A stretch of 48,120 nucleotides of DNA from NCBI GenBank assembly GCA_018712125.1, contig DVHM01000007.1, forward strand, positions 1 through 48,120, given 5' to 3'. A model generated the notes under the pieces. The model was given only the letters and a program-made list of their open reading frames with translations. It was not told the origin of the DNA and did no database searches. Shown piece by piece: positions 21,031-30,674 of the stretch. The stretch is from Pullilachnospira_A gallistercoris (lineage in GTDB: Bacteria > Bacillota > Clostridia > Lachnospirales > Lachnospiraceae). Within the stretch, counting starts at the first letter, position 1, and each line of letters starts with the position of its first letter. Both the position numbers and the translations under genes were made by a program.

Positions 21031-23424
21031 ATGTTTGAAGTGGTAAAAAGAGACGGCGAGATCACGGAATTTAATCTTGGAAAGATTAACGCGGCGATAG
21101 AGAAGGCGTTCCGTGCCACCAAGATGGAGTACAATGATGATATTCTCGGTCTGCTCTCACTGCGCGTGTCAGCGGATTTTCAGGATAAGATCAAGGACGG
21201 CAAGATTCATGTGGAGGCGATCCAGGACAGTGTTGAGACGGTGTTGGAACAGACCGGCTACACGGAGGTAGCCAAGGCCTATATCCTTTATCGGAAACAG
21301 CGCGAGAAGATGCGCAACATGAAGTCTACCATCCTGGATTACAAGGATGTGGTCAACAGCTACGTCAAGGTGGAGGACTGGCGTGTGAAGGAGAACTCCA
21401 CTGTGACCTATTCCGTGGGGGGACTGATTTTGAGCAATTCCGGCGCGATTACCGCCAACTACTGGCTCTCCGAGATCTATGACGAGGAGATTTCGGACGC
21501 GCACCGCAATGCGGATCTTCATATTCATGACCTTTCCATGCTGACCGGCTACTGTGCCGGCTGGTCACTAAAACAGCTGATCCAGGAGGGACTGGGCGGT
21601 ATTCCCGGCAAGATTACCTCCGCTCCGGCAAAGCATCTGTCGGTACTCTGCAATCAGATGGTAAATTTCCTGGGCATTATGCAGAATGAGTGGGCGGGAG
21701 CGCAGGCTTTCTCCTCCTTCGACACCTATCTGGCGCCCTTTGTGAAGACGGATCATCTGAGCTATCCCGAGGTTAAAAAGTGCATCGAGTCCTTTATCTA
21801 TGGAGTAAATACTCCCAGCCGCTGGGGCACGCAGGCGCCTTTCTCCAACATTACCCTGGATTGGACGGTTCCAGCGGATCTGGCGGAGCTTCCGGCTATT
21901 GTGGGCGGCAAGGAGATGGATTTCAAATACAAGGACTGCAAGAAGGAGATGGACATGGTCAACAAGGCGTTCCTGGAGACCATGATCGAGGGAGACGCCC
22001 ACGGAAGAGGATTCCAGTATCCGATTCCCACCTATTCCATTACCAGCGACTTTGACTGGTCCGATACAGAAAATAACCATCTGTTGTTCGAGATGACGGC
22101 GAAGTACGGGACACCTTACTTCTCCAACTACATCAACAGCGATATGGAGCCCAGCGACGTGCGGTCCATGTGCTGCAGACTGCGCCTGGATTTGAGAGAA
22201 CTTCGGAAGAAATCCGGCGGATATTTCGGCTCAGGAGAGAGCACCGGCTCTGTGGGGGTGGTTACCATCAACCTGCCAAGAATCGCGTATCTGTCTGCTG
22301 ACGAGAAGGAGTTTTATGAGCGGCTGGATCATATGATGGATATTGCCGCGCGTTCTCTGAAGATCAAGAGAGGTGTGATTACCAAGCTTCTGAACGAAGG
22401 CCTGTACCCCTACACCAAGCGGTACCTGGGAACCTTTGACAACCATTTCTCCACCATCGGCCTGATCGGCATGAACGAGGTGGGCCTGAATGCCAGGTGG
22501 CTGCGAAAGGATCTGACGCATCCGGAGACCCAGGCTTTCGCGAAGGATGTGCTGAATCACATGAGAGAGCGCCTCTCCGACTACCAGGAGGAGTACGGCG
22601 ATCTCTACAATCTGGAGGCGACGCCGGCGGAGTCCACCACATACCGTCTGGCAAAACACGACAGAGAGCGCTATCCGGATATCATTACCGCCGGAAAAGA
22701 GGGGGATACCCCCTTCTATACCAACAGCTCTCATCTGCCTGTGGAGTACACTTCCGACATCTTTGACGCCCTGGATATCCAGGACGAGCTGCAAACCCTG
22801 TATACGTCGGGGACCGTTTTCCATGCGTTCCTGGGGGAGAAACTGCAGGATTGGAAGTCGGCGGCGGAGCTGGTGCGTACGATCGCGGAGAATTACAAGC
22901 TTCCTTACTATACACTGTCACCGACTTACTCTATCTGCAAGAATCACGGTTATCTGACCGGCGAGCACTTTACCTGTCCTTACTGTGGAGAAAAGGCTGA
23001 GGTCTATTCCAGGATTACCGGCTACTATCGTCCGGTTCAGAACTGGAACGAGGGTAAGATACAGGAGTATAAGAATCGGAAACTTTACGATATCAAGCAC
23101 TCCGTGTTAAAGCATCCGATCCGCCACAAGGTCACGATTTCCGGGGACGATGTCAAGATTGAGAAGATGGATGCCCGGAAGCCGGCTGTAAAGTACTTGT
23201 TTACCACCAAGACCTGCCCGAACTGCGCGATGGCGAAGGAAATGCTGGAGGGCATCGATTATGTGCTGGTGGACGCGGAGGAGGATGAGGATCTGACAAG
23301 GAAGTACGGGGTCATGCAGGCACCGACGCTGGTGGTAGTGGATGGCGATCATGCCAGGAAATATGTGAATGCTTCCAATATTCAGAAGTTTGTCAATGAA
23401 AGCATGGTTCATGGGAATGTATAA
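21031..23424 (+). CDS. nrdD: Anaerobic (class III) ribonucleoside-triphosphate reductase with C-terminal glutaredoxin-like domain
   Basis: 797 residues. Makes dNTPs without oxygen through a glycyl radical. An N-terminal ATP-cone (VVKRDGEITEFNLGKINAAIEKAF, about 3-95) provides allosteric control. The catalytic barrel follows (for example NADLHIHDLSMLTGYCAGW, and the Cys pair in SMCCRLRLDLR). The zinc and radical region CPYCGEKAEVYSRITGYYRPVQNW (about 649-672) contains the radical Gly in ITGYY. The last 85 residues are a fused redoxin (TTKTCPNCAMAKEML, CxxC; MQAPTLVVV), the likely electron donor. ATG 21031 is chosen over upstream in-frame ATGs because AAAGGTGG precedes it and the ATP-cone starts there. 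The activase gene nrdG is not next to it. Confidence 0.95.
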   Translation: MFEVVKRDGEITEFNLGKINAAIEKAFRATKMEYNDDILGLLSLRVSADFQDKIKDGKIHVEAIQDSVETVLEQTGYTEVAKAYILYRKQREKMRNMKSTILDYKDVVNSYVKVEDWRVKENSTVTYSVGGLILSNSGAITANYWLSEIYDEEISDAHRNADLHIHDLSMLTGYCAGWSLKQLIQEGLGGIPGKITSAPAKHLSVLCNQMVNFLGIMQNEWAGAQAFSSFDTYLAPFVKTDHLSYPEVKKCIESFIYGVNTPSRWGTQAPFSNITLDWTVPADLAELPAIVGGKEMDFKYKDCKKEMDMVNKAFLETMIEGDAHGRGFQYPIPTYSITSDFDWSDTENNHLLFEMTAKYGTPYFSNYINSDMEPSDVRSMCCRLRLDLRELRKKSGGYFGSGESTGSVGVVTINLPRIAYLSADEKEFYERLDHMMDIAARSLKIKRGVITKLLNEGLYPYTKRYLGTFDNHFSTIGLIGMNEVGLNARWLRKDLTHPETQAFAKDVLNHMRERLSDYQEEYGDLYNLEATPAESTTYRLAKHDRERYPDIITAGKEGDTPFYTNSSHLPVEYTSDIFDALDIQDELQTLYTSGTVFHAFLGEKLQDWKSAAELVRTIAENYKLPYYTLSPTYSICKNHGYLTGEHFTCPYCGEKAEVYSRITGYYRPVQNWNEGKIQEYKNRKLYDIKHSVLKHPIRHKVTISGDDVKIEKMDARKPAVKYLFTTKTCPNCAMAKEMLEGIDYVLVDAEEDEDLTRKYGVMQAPTLVVVDGDHARKYVNASNIQKFVNESMVHGNV

Positions 23425-23454
23425 AAGCGATAAGATGCGGACGAAGGATTGCCT

Positions 23455-24438
23455 ATGATCTGTTACTGCGTGTATGGGGACAAAGTGAAACTGGATGAAT
23501 CGGAGGAGGAGTTCAAGCGATGGTACAGCAAGTATCATCTGCTTCGGATGATGACAGATACGGCAGCTTATTCTCTGGAACCTCTGCGGACGGACTATGT
23601 CATCATCAATGACGCCCCGGAGGATGTCATGGAAAACTGTATCTATCCGCTGATTCTCTGCGGGAGCATCATGAGTTCCACTCATTTTACCGAGCGGAAG
23701 AACTGTACCATGTATCAGTTTGTGTATACTTTCTACGGAAAGGGAAGGCTGCGCTATGAACACCATACCTACAGCCTGAAACCCGGTACAATCTTTCTGA
23801 TCGACTGTAACCGTCCCCATTATTTTCATGCTGACTCCCCGGATGGATGGGGATATGAGTATATTCATTTTCTCGGAGGAAACGCGGCGTTTCTCTATGA
23901 GCAGGCCACGAGAAACGGATATTGCTATGTGGGGATGGAAAAGTCCAGGACGTACCGTATTTTTCAGAAGATAAAGGAGTGCTCCATGGATCCGACGGAG
24001 AGTTATGATCTGATTGCCCATGGTCTTTTGACGGAACTGCTGATCTCTCTGGTAAGCCCCTTTGGGCAGGGAGAGGCGGAGAAAATTCCGGGGTGGCAGT
24101 CTAAAGCGGAGGCTTTTATCATAAAAAATTTTAACCGGGATCTGACTGTGGAACAGCTGGCGGATCGGGTACACCTGAGCCCGGGGTATTTTTCCCATAA
24201 ATTTAAGGAGAGTATGGGAATCCCGCCCATTGAGTACCAGTATCAGCTGAGAATCACGAGGGCCAGGGAGCTTCTGACCACCACCGATATGCCTGTTTAG
24301 GAAGTTGCCTACGAGGTGGGATTTCACAATGTACAGAATTTTCTTGCCAAATTCCGGTCCACCGTAGGGATGACGCCGGGACAGTACCGGAAAGATCTCC
24401 GCGAGACCGACAAAAAGACAGACGACGGATCGATCTGA
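23455..24438 (+). pseudogene. AraC-family regulator interrupted by an in-frame amber codon
   Basis: Residues about 1-170 form a cupin-type sugar-sensing domain (GKGRLRYEHHTYSLKPGT, NRPHYFHAD). The first helix-turn-helix is intact (LTVEQLADRVHLSPGYFSHKFKESMG). At 24298-24300 a TAG interrupts the second helix-turn-helix right after TTTDMPV. The same frame then continues perfectly with EVAYEVGFHNVQNFLAKFRSTVGMTPGQYRK and stops at TGA 24436-24438. Family members have Gln at this place (VQEIA-like), so one CAG to TAG change explains it. ATG 23455 has AAGGA 6 nt upstream. The gene converges on a glycosidase gene it may have controlled. Without readthrough the product lacks half of its DNA-binding domain. 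Confidence 0.85.
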
Positions 24439-24527
24439 CGAGGAGCGGAAGAGGGGCGTTGGGAGAGCGTCGGAAGCCAAAAAGGCAAAAGGGAAAAGGA
24501 TAAAAAGAATAAGAATAAAAGGAAAGA

Positions 24528-24581
24528 GGCGTGGCCGCCACATGAGAAAAGATCAGTGGCGGCCACGCCGATTTGTTTTGG
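24528..24581. terminator. Bidirectional terminator between araC-like and glycosidase genes
   Basis: A perfect 14-bp stem GGCGTGGCCGCCAC / GTGGCGGCCACGCC with a 14-nt loop, with GATTTGTTTT on the plus side and a T-rich run on the minus side. Confidence 0.85.
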
Positions 24582-24616
24582 AGGTACCGGGATCTGTATC
24601 ACAGTCCCGTCGGATT

Positions 24617-27600
24617 TTACAGTTTCACTCTTGTGTAGGGGAGCAGTTTTACCGATCCGGTAATGCCGTAATCCCGCACAATCCCCCGGATGTTCATCAT
24701 CTGTGCCAGATTTTCCGGAGCTTCCTCGCCTCCCTGTGCCTGGTCGAAGTTTTCGCCGGCCTCCTCTTCGCCCATGTTGGCGTTGCTCGCGCCGGCCATG
24801 TACTGCATGGAGAGGATTGGCGACTGCTCGTAGTATCCTCTGGCCAGCAGGCGGTTGTTCAAGGTGGTGGAAACTTCGATCTTTATCTCATTTTCCCCTG
24901 CTTTCACATAGGGAGAGATGTCAACTCTCAAAGCGTCAAAGTCTACCGCTCCGCATTTTTCACTGTTGACGTACACAGCCACGGTGTTCTTGTTGGCGTT
25001 TTCCATGGTAAGAATCAGTCCGTTGTCGGATCCGTATCCATCCGGAAGCGTGAAGGAGGCGGTGTAAGTGCCCACACCGGATACCTCCGGTCCCACAGCC
25101 GGGATGTCCTTCCAGGGAACGAGGGATACCGTTCCGGCGTCGATGGGAGTCTTCTTTGTCTCGTAGTAGACTTCCTTTGTCACGATGCCGAGCCCTCTGT
25201 CCTCGATAATCACTTTCTTGTCGCCCTCATTCCAGTCCTCCACCGTCAGATGCCACTGGGGCAGATCAATGATTTCCGGAACGGCTGCTTCTACCGTCTT
25301 TGCGGTACCGTCGGAGAGTTGTGCCTGATAGGTACCGCTTGCGGCGGCGATCAGTGTCAGGCCGTCTCTTCCGCAGATGCCGGCTGCGTCCGTGGACTCC
25401 GCATGGAGCTCCGGGGCCTCCTCTGTGGCGATCATGTAGAGCGCCGCCTCCCCGGGAGCCAGTTTGACCGGGATGGTAATGCTCTCGGAGGATGCCTTGT
25501 AAAGGCCGAGTTTCGCAATCTCGCCGTTCCAGCAGTCGATCCGGTAGGGAACGCCGGAGGCGGCGATGGTTACCTCGTTCGCATAAGCTTCGGTCTCGGT
25601 GTACTGCATATTGTAGACGAAAACATAGAGCTTATCCTCATCTTTTACGGTAATGTTCAGCAGGTTTTTGCTGCTCTCCCGGTAGCTGACAATAGGAGAG
25701 ACACCCAGCTCCTGCAAAAGCGTTATGGTCTGGTTCTGCTCATCGGTTTCTCTCACGTTGTCGAGGGCTTTGATCTCGCTGATGATGGCGGCCAGTTCCT
25801 CGTCGCTCTCAGACAGCCCCGGCGTCTTGGATGCGGCCTTTTTGTGAGTCTTGTCGATTCCCGGACGGATGGTCTCAGTCACGCCGTTGACGAACATGAT
25901 GGGAAGGCCGGCTTTTGCCAGTGCGAGAAGCTTCTTCGCGGAGGCGATGGGCATCACTTCCTGATAGATGATCAGTGCCTGGTATCCCGGGCCATCCTGC
26001 TGCAGACGGCCATTTTCAAAGGTAATGAAATCTTCCTCCAGAATCTGGGGAGCAAAGTAGTCCCAGGTATAGCCGGCATTCTGCAGGCTCATATCTTTCC
26101 AGTACATGCCCTCATTTCCGCGCATCATGCCTTTTCCGTAGAGCTCCTCCTCGTTGGATCCGCCAAAGATCATATTGTTGAAATTGTAGTCCAGACGGAG
26201 GATGCCCAGATCCATGCGGGTGCGGCCCTGGCGCAGGATCATCTGGTAGCGGGCCACCATTTTTGTCCAGTCTCTGTAGTGCACATAAGCCGGCTGGCGG
26301 GATCCGAACCGCTCGGAGAAGATGGGCCACATGCCTTCATGGCCGGGCCAGTAAGTGGAATCCTCGCTTCCCGCTATGCTGGAATAGCCGTGGAGCACCG
26401 TCTTGGTCACGCCGGCGGCAAACTGGGTAAAGATGATCTGGGTGTAAAAGTCCAGGCCTTTCATGTAGTTCAGCAGGGTCGCGCCGGTCTCGCTGGAGTA
26501 GGTGCGGTGGTAAATGTGGGCCGGACCAGCCAGATTCCGATAGGATTCGATCTGGGAGGCGAATTCCAGAGATTCCGTCTCGATGCCGTCCACATATTTG
26601 CCGGGCTGGGAAATCTCGAAGGGCAGACCGTAGGAGATCTCAGAGCGCAGGGTCATGTTGTGCCGGTGCAGCCACTCCTGCATGGGCTTTAGCATGTGAT
26701 CCATGTACAGGTCTGTGGTGGTCTGGTACAGATCGTTTTCCAGCTTCTCAAACCATGCCGCGTCGTCGGCGGTGTAGTGGTAGATGAACACCGGCTGCAT
26801 CATGCCGGACTCACGGACGATGAAGGGAAGGTAGGGAGTAATGTCGTATCCCCGGCGGGCTTTGAACTCGTCGATATAGCAGAAGCCCCAGAGCTGACCG
26901 CCGGCAGCGAATGTGGAGAGTTCCAGGGAGTCCATGTACATCATGCCCCGGCCGTTTTCGTCGATGACAGACTGGAGTTCCGGCGTGAGCACTTTGTCAT
27001 CCCAGTATTCCTTGAAGGCTTCCACGCCCTCGATATCCATGTAGTTGATGGTGTAGGACACATCGACGGAGGGGGATGCGGTCTGACCGGTTCCGTGGAT
27101 GTAGAAGAAAAACAACTCATAATCCGCATCCGTCGGCACTGTCCAGTCCAACATGTCATTCTGTACGCTGTCGGTCAGTACGATGCAGCGATTGTGGTCC
27201 AGCACCTTCTTGCCGTCCTGTTCTCCTGCGATGGCGGCAGCCACCACGGCAATCAGGGTCTGTTTTGTCACGCCGGGCATGAACAGTTTCGGCTGAAGAA
27301 GCTCGCCTTTCCACTGACTGCCGGCCTTTACGGTCTCTGCCACATAATCCAGCTCCTGGGCGGCGCACCGGTCATCCGGCGTGATGCCGATCAGATTGGC
27401 GTTGGACCAGTTGGTTCCGCTGGTCATGCTGACCCCCATATTCCGTTTGGTGGTCTCGCGGATGACCGTGTCGGAGTCGTGTACCCACTCCTCGGAACCC
27501 CAGCCGTAGAGTTTGGAGTCCGCGCCGGGCTCTTCCATGGCGAGAAATTCCACAGCGCCGAAGCCGCTGTCGTGGAGATCCGCGATCTCTTTCTTTAAGG

Positions 27601-27691
27601 TCTCGTCAGTGTGGAATCCCTCCGCAAGCCACCAGCGCACATCCGGCCAGTATTGGATATCAGGATTCTTCAGGTTTTTCTTGATGTCCAT
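24617..27691 (-). CDS. Large glycoside hydrolase, GH106 (alpha-L-rhamnosidase)-like
   Basis: 1,024 residues, no signal peptide, so it works on short oligosaccharides in the cytoplasm. The N-terminus (VRWWLAEGFHTDETLKKEI, DSGFGAVEFLAMEEPG, MGVSMTSGTNWSNAN) matches the barrel start of GH106-type proteins. Mid-protein features include LRSEISYGLPFEISQPGKYVDGIETESLEF and FTQFAAGVTKTVLHGYSSIAG. The last 200 residues form a GH2-like beta-sandwich (GVGTYTASFTLPDGYG, NTVAVYVNSEKCG). Family assignment is by recollection of these patterns and needs a profile search. AAAGGAG lies 9 nt before ATG 27691; upstream in-frame sequence to 27787 is not coding-like. It follows the symporter gene by 124 nt and is the intact member of the locus. 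Confidence 0.65.
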   Translation of the reverse strand: MDIKKNLKNPDIQYWPDVRWWLAEGFHTDETLKKEIADLHDSGFGAVEFLAMEEPGADSKLYGWGSEEWVHDSDTVIRETTKRNMGVSMTSGTNWSNANLIGITPDDRCAAQELDYVAETVKAGSQWKGELLQPKLFMPGVTKQTLIAVVAAAIAGEQDGKKVLDHNRCIVLTDSVQNDMLDWTVPTDADYELFFFYIHGTGQTASPSVDVSYTINYMDIEGVEAFKEYWDDKVLTPELQSVIDENGRGMMYMDSLELSTFAAGGQLWGFCYIDEFKARRGYDITPYLPFIVRESGMMQPVFIYHYTADDAAWFEKLENDLYQTTTDLYMDHMLKPMQEWLHRHNMTLRSEISYGLPFEISQPGKYVDGIETESLEFASQIESYRNLAGPAHIYHRTYSSETGATLLNYMKGLDFYTQIIFTQFAAGVTKTVLHGYSSIAGSEDSTYWPGHEGMWPIFSERFGSRQPAYVHYRDWTKMVARYQMILRQGRTRMDLGILRLDYNFNNMIFGGSNEEELYGKGMMRGNEGMYWKDMSLQNAGYTWDYFAPQILEEDFITFENGRLQQDGPGYQALIIYQEVMPIASAKKLLALAKAGLPIMFVNGVTETIRPGIDKTHKKAASKTPGLSESDEELAAIISEIKALDNVRETDEQNQTITLLQELGVSPIVSYRESSKNLLNITVKDEDKLYVFVYNMQYTETEAYANEVTIAASGVPYRIDCWNGEIAKLGLYKASSESITIPVKLAPGEAALYMIATEEAPELHAESTDAAGICGRDGLTLIAAASGTYQAQLSDGTAKTVEAAVPEIIDLPQWHLTVEDWNEGDKKVIIEDRGLGIVTKEVYYETKKTPIDAGTVSLVPWKDIPAVGPEVSGVGTYTASFTLPDGYGSDNGLILTMENANKNTVAVYVNSEKCGAVDFDALRVDISPYVKAGENEIKIEVSTTLNNRLLARGYYEQSPILSMQYMAGASNANMGEEEAGENFDQAQGGEEAPENLAQMMNIRGIVRDYGITGSVKLLPYTRVKL

Positions 27692-27763
27692 AATTTCTGC
27701 TCCTTTCTGTGTATGAAATGAATATGGATATAAAAATAATCGAAAAAATTCCTTATAAGCCGG

Positions 27764-27796
27764 TTTCAGCAGCTGCCGGAGAGACAACTGCTGAAA
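27764..27796 (-). other. Intercistronic stem-loop between symporter and glycosidase genes
   Basis: TTTCAGCAG / CTGCTGAAA, 9 perfect pairs with a 15-nt loop and no U-run. It may be a processing or stability element. Confidence 0.4.
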
Positions 27797-27815
27797 GGCA
27801 AATGTGTGTTTGAAA

Positions 27816-29179
27816 TCAGTCCTGATGTTTCTCGGTCAGAGTTTTGTTGATCTTTTCCATGTCCTCCTTGGAAATGTTGTAGAACAGTCCGAAGATGACC
27901 GCGCATACAGCCAGAACGATCATGGGAATGTAGGTAAAGTTCATCAGGATGCCGTTGATGGCAGAGTCAGTCTGTGTCGCCGCGTTTGCCACATATCCGG
28001 TTGCGGCCAGGATGTAAAGCGGGATAGCGCCGCCGAGGCCCTGGGCACATTTGGTAATGAAGGAGGATGTGGAGGCGACAGCGCCCTCCGCGTGCTTTCC
28101 GGTGGAATACTCCACATAGTTGGAGTTGTCCGCGTTGATACCGTAAACCAGCGTACTGGCCAGACCGTTGCCGAAGCTGTACACGATGGTCGAGACGACG
28201 ACTACGACAAGGCTGGTAGACGCGGGAATTCGGATTGCCAGGCCGATGGCGGAGACAATCAGGCCGATCAGGAACGTCTTCTTCTTACCGATCCGGTCGC
28301 TGATGACAGCGGATATGAACATGGCCGGGATACTGGCGATTGTGCTGGCCACCGACACGATACTCATCAGAGCCAGGTTGCCGATAATATAGGTGTAGAA
28401 GTAAGTCTGTACGCCGGAAATCAGCATGTTGCCGGTGTTCATGATCAGGTTGACGATCAGCATGACAAGAATCGGACGGGTAATCAGGATCTTCAGCAGA
28501 TCGATAAAGTTGTACCTGTGTTCGGCACCTTCCTCCACTTTTACCCGCTCGTGAATACCCAGGGCACCGCCGATGGAGAACACTACAACCACTGCCAGAG
28601 AACCGAAGATCAGGATATAATAGCTGTTTAAGGTGCTGTCCGCTACGATGACAGGGCCCACGATGGAGAGCGCCATGGCGCCGGCCATGTAGCCGAACAT
28701 CTTGATGGCGGAGAGCTGATTTCTGGTCTTCAGATCGTCGGTCATCAGCGGAAGCATACTGTTCAGGGAGATGTCCATGATATCAAAGGTAATGCCTAAA
28801 AGCAGATAGGTAATGTACGCGATGGCGTACTTTGCTGCCGGGAACCATGCCGGGCCGAACCATACAAACATGTAGTTGATGGAGCAGATGATGGTTCCGA
28901 GAATCAGCATGGTGCGCATCCGGCCGAATTTTGTCTGGTGAACACGGTCCATGAGGAATCCCATGAGCGGATCGCTGATGCCGTCCACCACCTTGGACAG
29001 CAGGAACATGGTGGCTACCCTGGCAGATCCATGCCGCACACGTCGGTGTAGAAGATGGTCAGGAACATGCTCAGCAGCATCATTAGCGGAATATTGCCGA
29101 TGTTGGTACACACATAGGCAAATTTCTCTCCGATGCCTACTTTCTGTGGAACTTTTTGTGTACTTTTTGTCTCGTTCAT
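27816..29179 (-). pseudogene. GPH/MelB-type sugar:cation symporter with a one-base frameshift
   Basis: Twelve-helix major-facilitator protein of the glycoside-pentoside-hexuronide family. The C-terminal 390 residues are intact (VATMFLLSKVVDGISDPLMGFLMDR with the family loop, LLLGITFDIMDISLNSMLP, YNISKEDMEKI). The N-terminus lies in another frame: from ATG 29179, with a GGGGG ribosome site, it reads MNETKSTQKVPQKVGIGEKFAY... IPLMMLLSMFLTIFYTDVCGMDLPG and then meets TAG at 29017-29015. Restoring one G in the GGG at 29018-29020 (minus strand) joins DLPG to VATMF without a gap. Hence either a real single-base loss or a sequencing slip. It would have supplied the sugar for the downstream glycosidase. 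Confidence 0.85.
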
Positions 29180-29227
29180 AATGTTACCCCCTTTGCAATT
29201 TAGTAAAAATACACATTGGATGTTTTT

Positions 29228-29256
29228 ATATTAGAATCTGAGTTATGCAAAATCAA
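29228..29256 (-). promoter_or_regulatory. Promoter of the symporter-glycosidase operon
   Basis: Minus strand: TTGATT (29256-29251), 17-nt spacer, TAATAT (29233-29228), about 45 nt before the symporter start. Confidence 0.55.
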
Positions 29257-29304
29257 TAATTGATGCTGTCGAAAAATGAATGAATTCTGCTTTTTTGAAA
29301 AACA

Positions 29305-29333
29305 GTGACAACCCCAGGGGAATTTGGTATGAT
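29305..29333 (+). promoter_or_regulatory. Promoter of the pyr operon
   Basis: GTGACA (29305-29310), 17-nt spacer, TATGAT (29328-29333). The leader to pyrC is about 45 nt, too short for a PyrR attenuator. CCCC/GGGG in the spacer (29312-29320) is a small dyad. Confidence 0.6.
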
Positions 29334-29384
29334 GATATTTAGAATAATAAAGGAAACAAATCTAATGAGAAGAGAGGTGCATGT

Positions 29385-30674
29385 ATGGGAATTCTGATTC
29401 GGGAGGGACATGTGATCAATCCCGCCACAGGACTGGATGAGGTTCTTGATGTACGGATAGAGGATGGTAAAGTGAAGGAGATGGGCAAAGAGCTGCAGAG
29501 CAACGCGGCGGATGAATGTATTGATGCATCGGGCTGCTATGTGTTTCCGGGCTTTATCGATCTGCATGTGCATCTGCGGGATCCGGGACTGACCCAGAAG
29601 GAGGATATCTTTACCGGGTCCGCGGCGGCGGCCCGGGGCGGCTACACCACCATTGTGGCCATGCCCAACACTTCCCCGGTGGCGGACAATCCGGAAGTGA
29701 TCCGTTATGTTCACGACAAGGCGGCCCAGGCCGGACTGGTCAATGTGCTTCAGGTGGGATCTGTCACAAAGGGAATGGAGGGCAAGGAACTCTCCGACCT
29801 GGAAGGGATGGTCGACGCCGGGATTCGCGCTATCAGCGAGGACGGCAAGAGCGTGATGAATTCCGGTCTCTACCGGGAGGCCATGAAGATCGCCGCGAAG
29901 AAGGATCTTGTGGTGCTGGCCCACTGTGAGGACATCAACCTGGTGCAGGGCGGTGTCATCAATATGGGCGACAAATCCGAGGAGCTTGGAGTTCCCGGAA
30001 TTTCCAACGCGGTGGAGAATATCATCGAAGCCAGAGATATCATGCTGGCGGAAGAGACCGGAGCGCGGCTGCACCTGTGCCACTGCTCCACGAAGGAGTC
30101 GGTGGAGTTGCTGCGGGACGGCAAGGCCAAGGGCATCCGGGTCAGCGGGGAGGTCTGTCCCCATCACTTTACGCTGACGGATGCGGACATCGTGCCGGGA
30201 GACAGCAATTATAAAATGAATCCGCCCCTGCGGACGAGGGCGGATGTGGAAGCTCTGCGGGAGGGTCTGCGGGAAGGTATCATGGATGCGATTTCCACAG
30301 ATCACGCGCCCCACACCGCCGAAGAAAAGGCCAGAGATCTGACAAAGGCGCCCTTCGGCATCGTGGGTATGGAGACAGCCGCGGCCCTGACCTACACGGA
30401 GCTGGTGCTGGGCGGTTATCTGACGCCCTGTCAGATGGCGGAGAAGATGAGCGCCAACCCGGCCCGGATTCTCGGCATCGACAAGGGGGATATCAGTCCC
30501 GGCAAGACGGCGGATGTGGTTGTATTTGATCCCCGGGTTTCCTATGAGATCCATGGAGCGGATTTTGCGGGGAAGGCGAAGAATATGCCCTACGAGGGCA
30601 GGGAGGTTACCGGCCAGGTGGCAGTTACCATCTGCGGCGGAAAAGTGACATACAGGAGGAAAACCAATGATTGA
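29385..30674 (+). CDS. pyrC: Dihydroorotase
   Basis: 429 residues, class I bacterial form. Closes N-carbamoyl-aspartate to dihydroorotate in UMP synthesis. The zinc-binding DLHVHLRDPGLTQKEDI is at about 58-74, further ligands lie in AHCEDINL and LCHCSTKES, and the catalytic Asp is in ISTDHAPHT near residue 306. The C-terminus has NPARILGIDKGDISPGKTADVVVFD. ATG 29385 follows AGAGGTG; an ATG at 29381 is out of frame. First gene of pyrC-pyrF-pyrK-pyrD, overlapping pyrF by 8 nt. Confidence 0.96.
   Translation: MGILIREGHVINPATGLDEVLDVRIEDGKVKEMGKELQSNAADECIDASGCYVFPGFIDLHVHLRDPGLTQKEDIFTGSAAAARGGYTTIVAMPNTSPVADNPEVIRYVHDKAAQAGLVNVLQVGSVTKGMEGKELSDLEGMVDAGIRAISEDGKSVMNSGLYREAMKIAAKKDLVVLAHCEDINLVQGGVINMGDKSEELGVPGISNAVENIIEARDIMLAEETGARLHLCHCSTKESVELLRDGKAKGIRVSGEVCPHHFTLTDADIVPGDSNYKMNPPLRTRADVEALREGLREGIMDAISTDHAPHTAEEKARDLTKAPFGIVGMETAAALTYTELVLGGYLTPCQMAEKMSANPARILGIDKGDISPGKTADVVVFDPRVSYEIHGADFAGKAKNMPYEGREVTGQVAVTICGGKVTYRRKTND

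Noticed and set aside
24298..24300. Pyrrolysine or other recoding at the amber codon of the AraC gene
   Set aside because: No reason for Pyl in a helix-turn-helix, no pyl genes nearby, and a single-base change from the family Gln codon explains it.
24542..26692. A 716-codon open frame on the plus strand opposite the large glycosidase
   Set aside because: It mirrors the codon pattern of the real gene, has no ribosome site, and reads as low-plausibility sequence (His/Val/Gly-rich). The opposite-strand glycosidase has clear family motifs. The same applies to the long antisense frames opposite hypF (46019-48115), nrdD (23107-24543), ahcY (15755-17302) and etfA (237-1286).
29334..29384. PyrR-type attenuator before pyrC
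   Set aside because: The leader from the predicted start site is about 45 nt and has no terminator or antiterminator pair.
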